DNA of 64,000 nucleotides, from positions 9,796,001-9,860,000 of the forward strand of contig NC_003284.9 of NCBI RefSeq assembly GCF_000002985.6, written 5' to 3'. This document shows positions 62,050 to 64,000 of this stretch, piece after piece. The notes below the pieces were generated by a model, which was not told the DNA's origin, did not search any database, and worked only from the letters and a program-made list of their open reading frames with translations. The DNA comes from Caenorhabditis elegans (Eukaryota; Nematoda; Chromadorea; Rhabditida; Rhabditidae). The position numbers were made by a program, and so were the translations under genes. Position 1 is the first letter of the stretch, and every line of letters starts with the position of its first letter.

Positions 62050-62392
62050 TGTGTATACATTAAATATTCGATTGCACAATAATTGTGCTTTTAATTAACT
62101 TTTTATAAATAAACGAAGTAAAACACGAAAACCCAAAAATTATAAAAACATGCTCTTACAATTAAACAGCAACGCCTTTTAACGTGATTTGTGCTGGTTA
62201 ATATCATGAGCTGGAAATGCAATTGATCACTGGGAAAGGTGTTAAAAAGTGGTTCGACTAGCTATTTTTACTGATAAGCTACTCGTCGCCTATGTGGTAC
62301 ATGTCTATTACATATAATTATGCCAGCTTTACATGTAGTTGATAAGAAATATCATATAGTTAACATTTCCTTCGTTGACACTGCAGGGAAAC
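62050..62392 (+). promoter_or_regulatory. Region upstream of the CD36-family gene, with two TGATAAG sites
   Basis: It starts with the 3' UTR of the preceding gene (AATAAA at 62108-62113). Further on are TGATAAG at 62272-62278 and again at 62340-62346, 115 and 47 bases before the CD36 gene's ATG. TGATAAG is the preferred site of the intestinal GATA factor ELT-2. Expression in the gut is inferred. Confidence 0.5.
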
Positions 62393-64000
62393 ATGGTTTC
62401 AATCAAACGGTATGAAATTATCTCTTTCGTCATTGCTGCTTTCTTTTTTTTATCCGGTCTTAGTATGTGGATAGCTTTTTGGCCAATTTTCAATTCTGAG
62501 TTACGGAGTGTATGTTTTATCTTAGGATAACGTAATCATATACATTGACTCAAATTATTCAGAATTACAAACTAGGAGCAAATGATGACGGGTCCTTACA
62601 TTATGCCGCATTTTTATATGCAAATCCACCAATGAAAAATGTTATGAAGTTCAATTTATTTAATGTCACAAATCCTGATGAAGTTAAGTACCTTGGTGCA
62701 AAACCGGAACTTATTGAGGTTGGCGGCTACGCGTTCTTGTGAGTCCTTTTTTAGCGAAATGATGTTTCATTAAAAAAAACGCAGAGAATCCGAGCAGAAG
62801 AAATACTACGAGTTTAGTAGTGACAAAACTAAAATGTTCTACCAAAACTATAAACAATATCACTATAGCGAAGTAGATAATGATGCGGGATACAATTACA
62901 ATGATAAAATCATGTTTCCTAACTCAATAGCCGAGGTAAAAATATTTCAAACACAAAGATTATTAATATTGAATTCAGGGAGCAGTTTCAACAGTATTTG
63001 GACCACAATCAGAGTTTAGTCCCACGGCAAAAATCCTTGTTTCAATTGGCCTAGTTATGCTTGGGGAATACCCTTTCATGTGAGAAAACTTGGTTTCAAT
63101 ATTTTGAAAGTTAAAATGTTCAGCTCAAAAACAGTGAAAGATGTGTTGATGGATGGGTATGAAGACCCATTGCTGAGTGTTGCACATTCCGGGGTAATTG
63201 AACAATTTGAATGCAATCATCAAACACTAGTATTTTTCAGATTTTCATATCACTTGTAAATTTCTACGGTTATGGGAGTCAGTTAAATTATATACCGGAG
63301 ATGAAAACATTTGCATATCTTTCTGGGGTGTGTGAGTTGAATTTGGTTAAATTTTCCATGATATTGTTACATGACAAAACATCTAGTTTTGACAGCGAAG
63401 TCTTTTAATTTCAATTTGGAGTTAGTTGAATTTTAGAATATTCAACAAGTAATTTTTATACATTTTTCAACATGCTATGTTTAATCATTTTTATACAATT
63501 ACTTTTTAGTACAATAATTCATACGACGAAAATTACTGGATAAACACAGGATACAATGATTTTAACAAACTGGGTTTTGTGGAAAGTTGGGCAGGATTGG
63601 AGCAACTACCAGCATCTTTTTGGCCAACGCTTGAAGCTAGACAAATCAAAGGCCCAGGTTAATAATTGACTGAATTTTTGTGGTATGACGTGATTTTGTT
63701 TAGATTCTGGAAGTTTATCTAAAATCCATCTCACAAAAACTGATGAACTGCCGTTTTTCTTATCTTTTATGTGCCGGTCATTCAAGCGAACTTATTGGCA
63801 AGATGGATTGGTAGATGGTATAAAGACCATGGCATTTGCAGTTCCTTATGAGGAGTTTGATACGACTTTGGAAAAAAACGCGGGATTTCGATACAAGAAT
63901 CAGGAGAATGTAGATTACTTCCCAGATTGGTGTGATAAGTAAGCTATTGTCAAAAATTATAATGCTCGATCGACAATAGACCTTCTTAAAAACACATTGG
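62393..64000 (+). CDS. scav-5: CD36 / class B scavenger receptor family protein, N-terminal part, truncated by the window edge
   Basis: CD36-family proteins are two-pass membrane receptors with a large ectodomain that bind lipids and lipoproteins. The start is the ATG at 62393. Exon 1 (62393-62509) encodes a short cytoplasmic head, MVSIKRYE, and a membrane segment (about 9-31). Exon 2 starts at 62563. Further exons follow at about 62784-62936, 62979-63080, 63121-63194, 63240-63330, 63511-63658 and 63704 onward. Family features seen are FNLFNVTNPDEV, EVGGYAF, GYEDPLLS (the GYxDP motif) and FGFVESW-like LGFVESWAGL. The Cys near the end (SFMCRSF, PDWCDK) fit the disulfide region. The last exon visible ends near 63940, and the C-terminal membrane segment lies beyond 64000. 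Family membership is firm; the symbol scav-5 (R07B1.3) is from memory and less certain. Confidence 0.85.

Overview
The window is nematode nuclear DNA, and I recognise it as Caenorhabditis elegans chromosome X (the F47A4 to R07B1 region). The reasons are AT-rich non-coding sequence, short introns with TTTCAG-type acceptors, and proteins I know from this species: the Mediator subunit DPY-22/MED12, the RhoGAP RRC-1, the Msx homeoprotein VAB-15 and two galectins. Gene models were built by joining exons by hand at GT/AG sites with phase checks. No database search was run, so names rest on recognition.

Left part (1-14,468). About 2.9 kb without a clear gene precede a five-exon LITAF-domain protein (+ strand, 2950-5038). 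It is convergent with an 11-exon Cys-loop anion channel of the ACC/LGC type (- strand, 5474-11022). About 3.4 kb of non-coding DNA follow, including a GC-rich island.

Central part (14,469-42,033), all genes on the - strand. dpy-22 (14469-26660) encodes a MED12 of about 3,500 residues with an acidic insertion, a charged coiled-coil region and a very long Gln-rich tail. rrc-1 (27964 to at least 33235) encodes PX-SH3-RhoGAP; its first coding exon was not found. Just upstream on the same strand is a long-variable-arm tRNA with anticodon UAU. This is the most unusual object in the window: a class II body carrying an isoleucine anticodon, matching the nematode-specific V-arm tRNAs reported to accept leucine. 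A group VI iPLA2 with ankyrin repeats and a patatin domain follows (37783-42033).

Right part (42,034-64,000), all genes on the + strand. About 9.2 kb of gene-free DNA carry several palindromic, enhancer-like elements and lead into the Msx homeobox gene vab-15 (51291-53113). Next come an orphan ORF for a possible small secreted Cys protein, the tandem galectins lec-8 (sugar-binding residues intact) and lec-7 (three of them substituted), a 120-residue single-pass membrane protein with a PPTY motif, and the 5' part of a CD36-family gene that runs off the right edge. lec-8 and the CD36 gene both have TGATAAG sites upstream, suggesting intestinal expression.

There is no operon-like tight clustering, and no CRISPR array or prokaryotic feature. 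The genes form no single pathway. A degenerate dispersed repeat is present in about four copies across the window.
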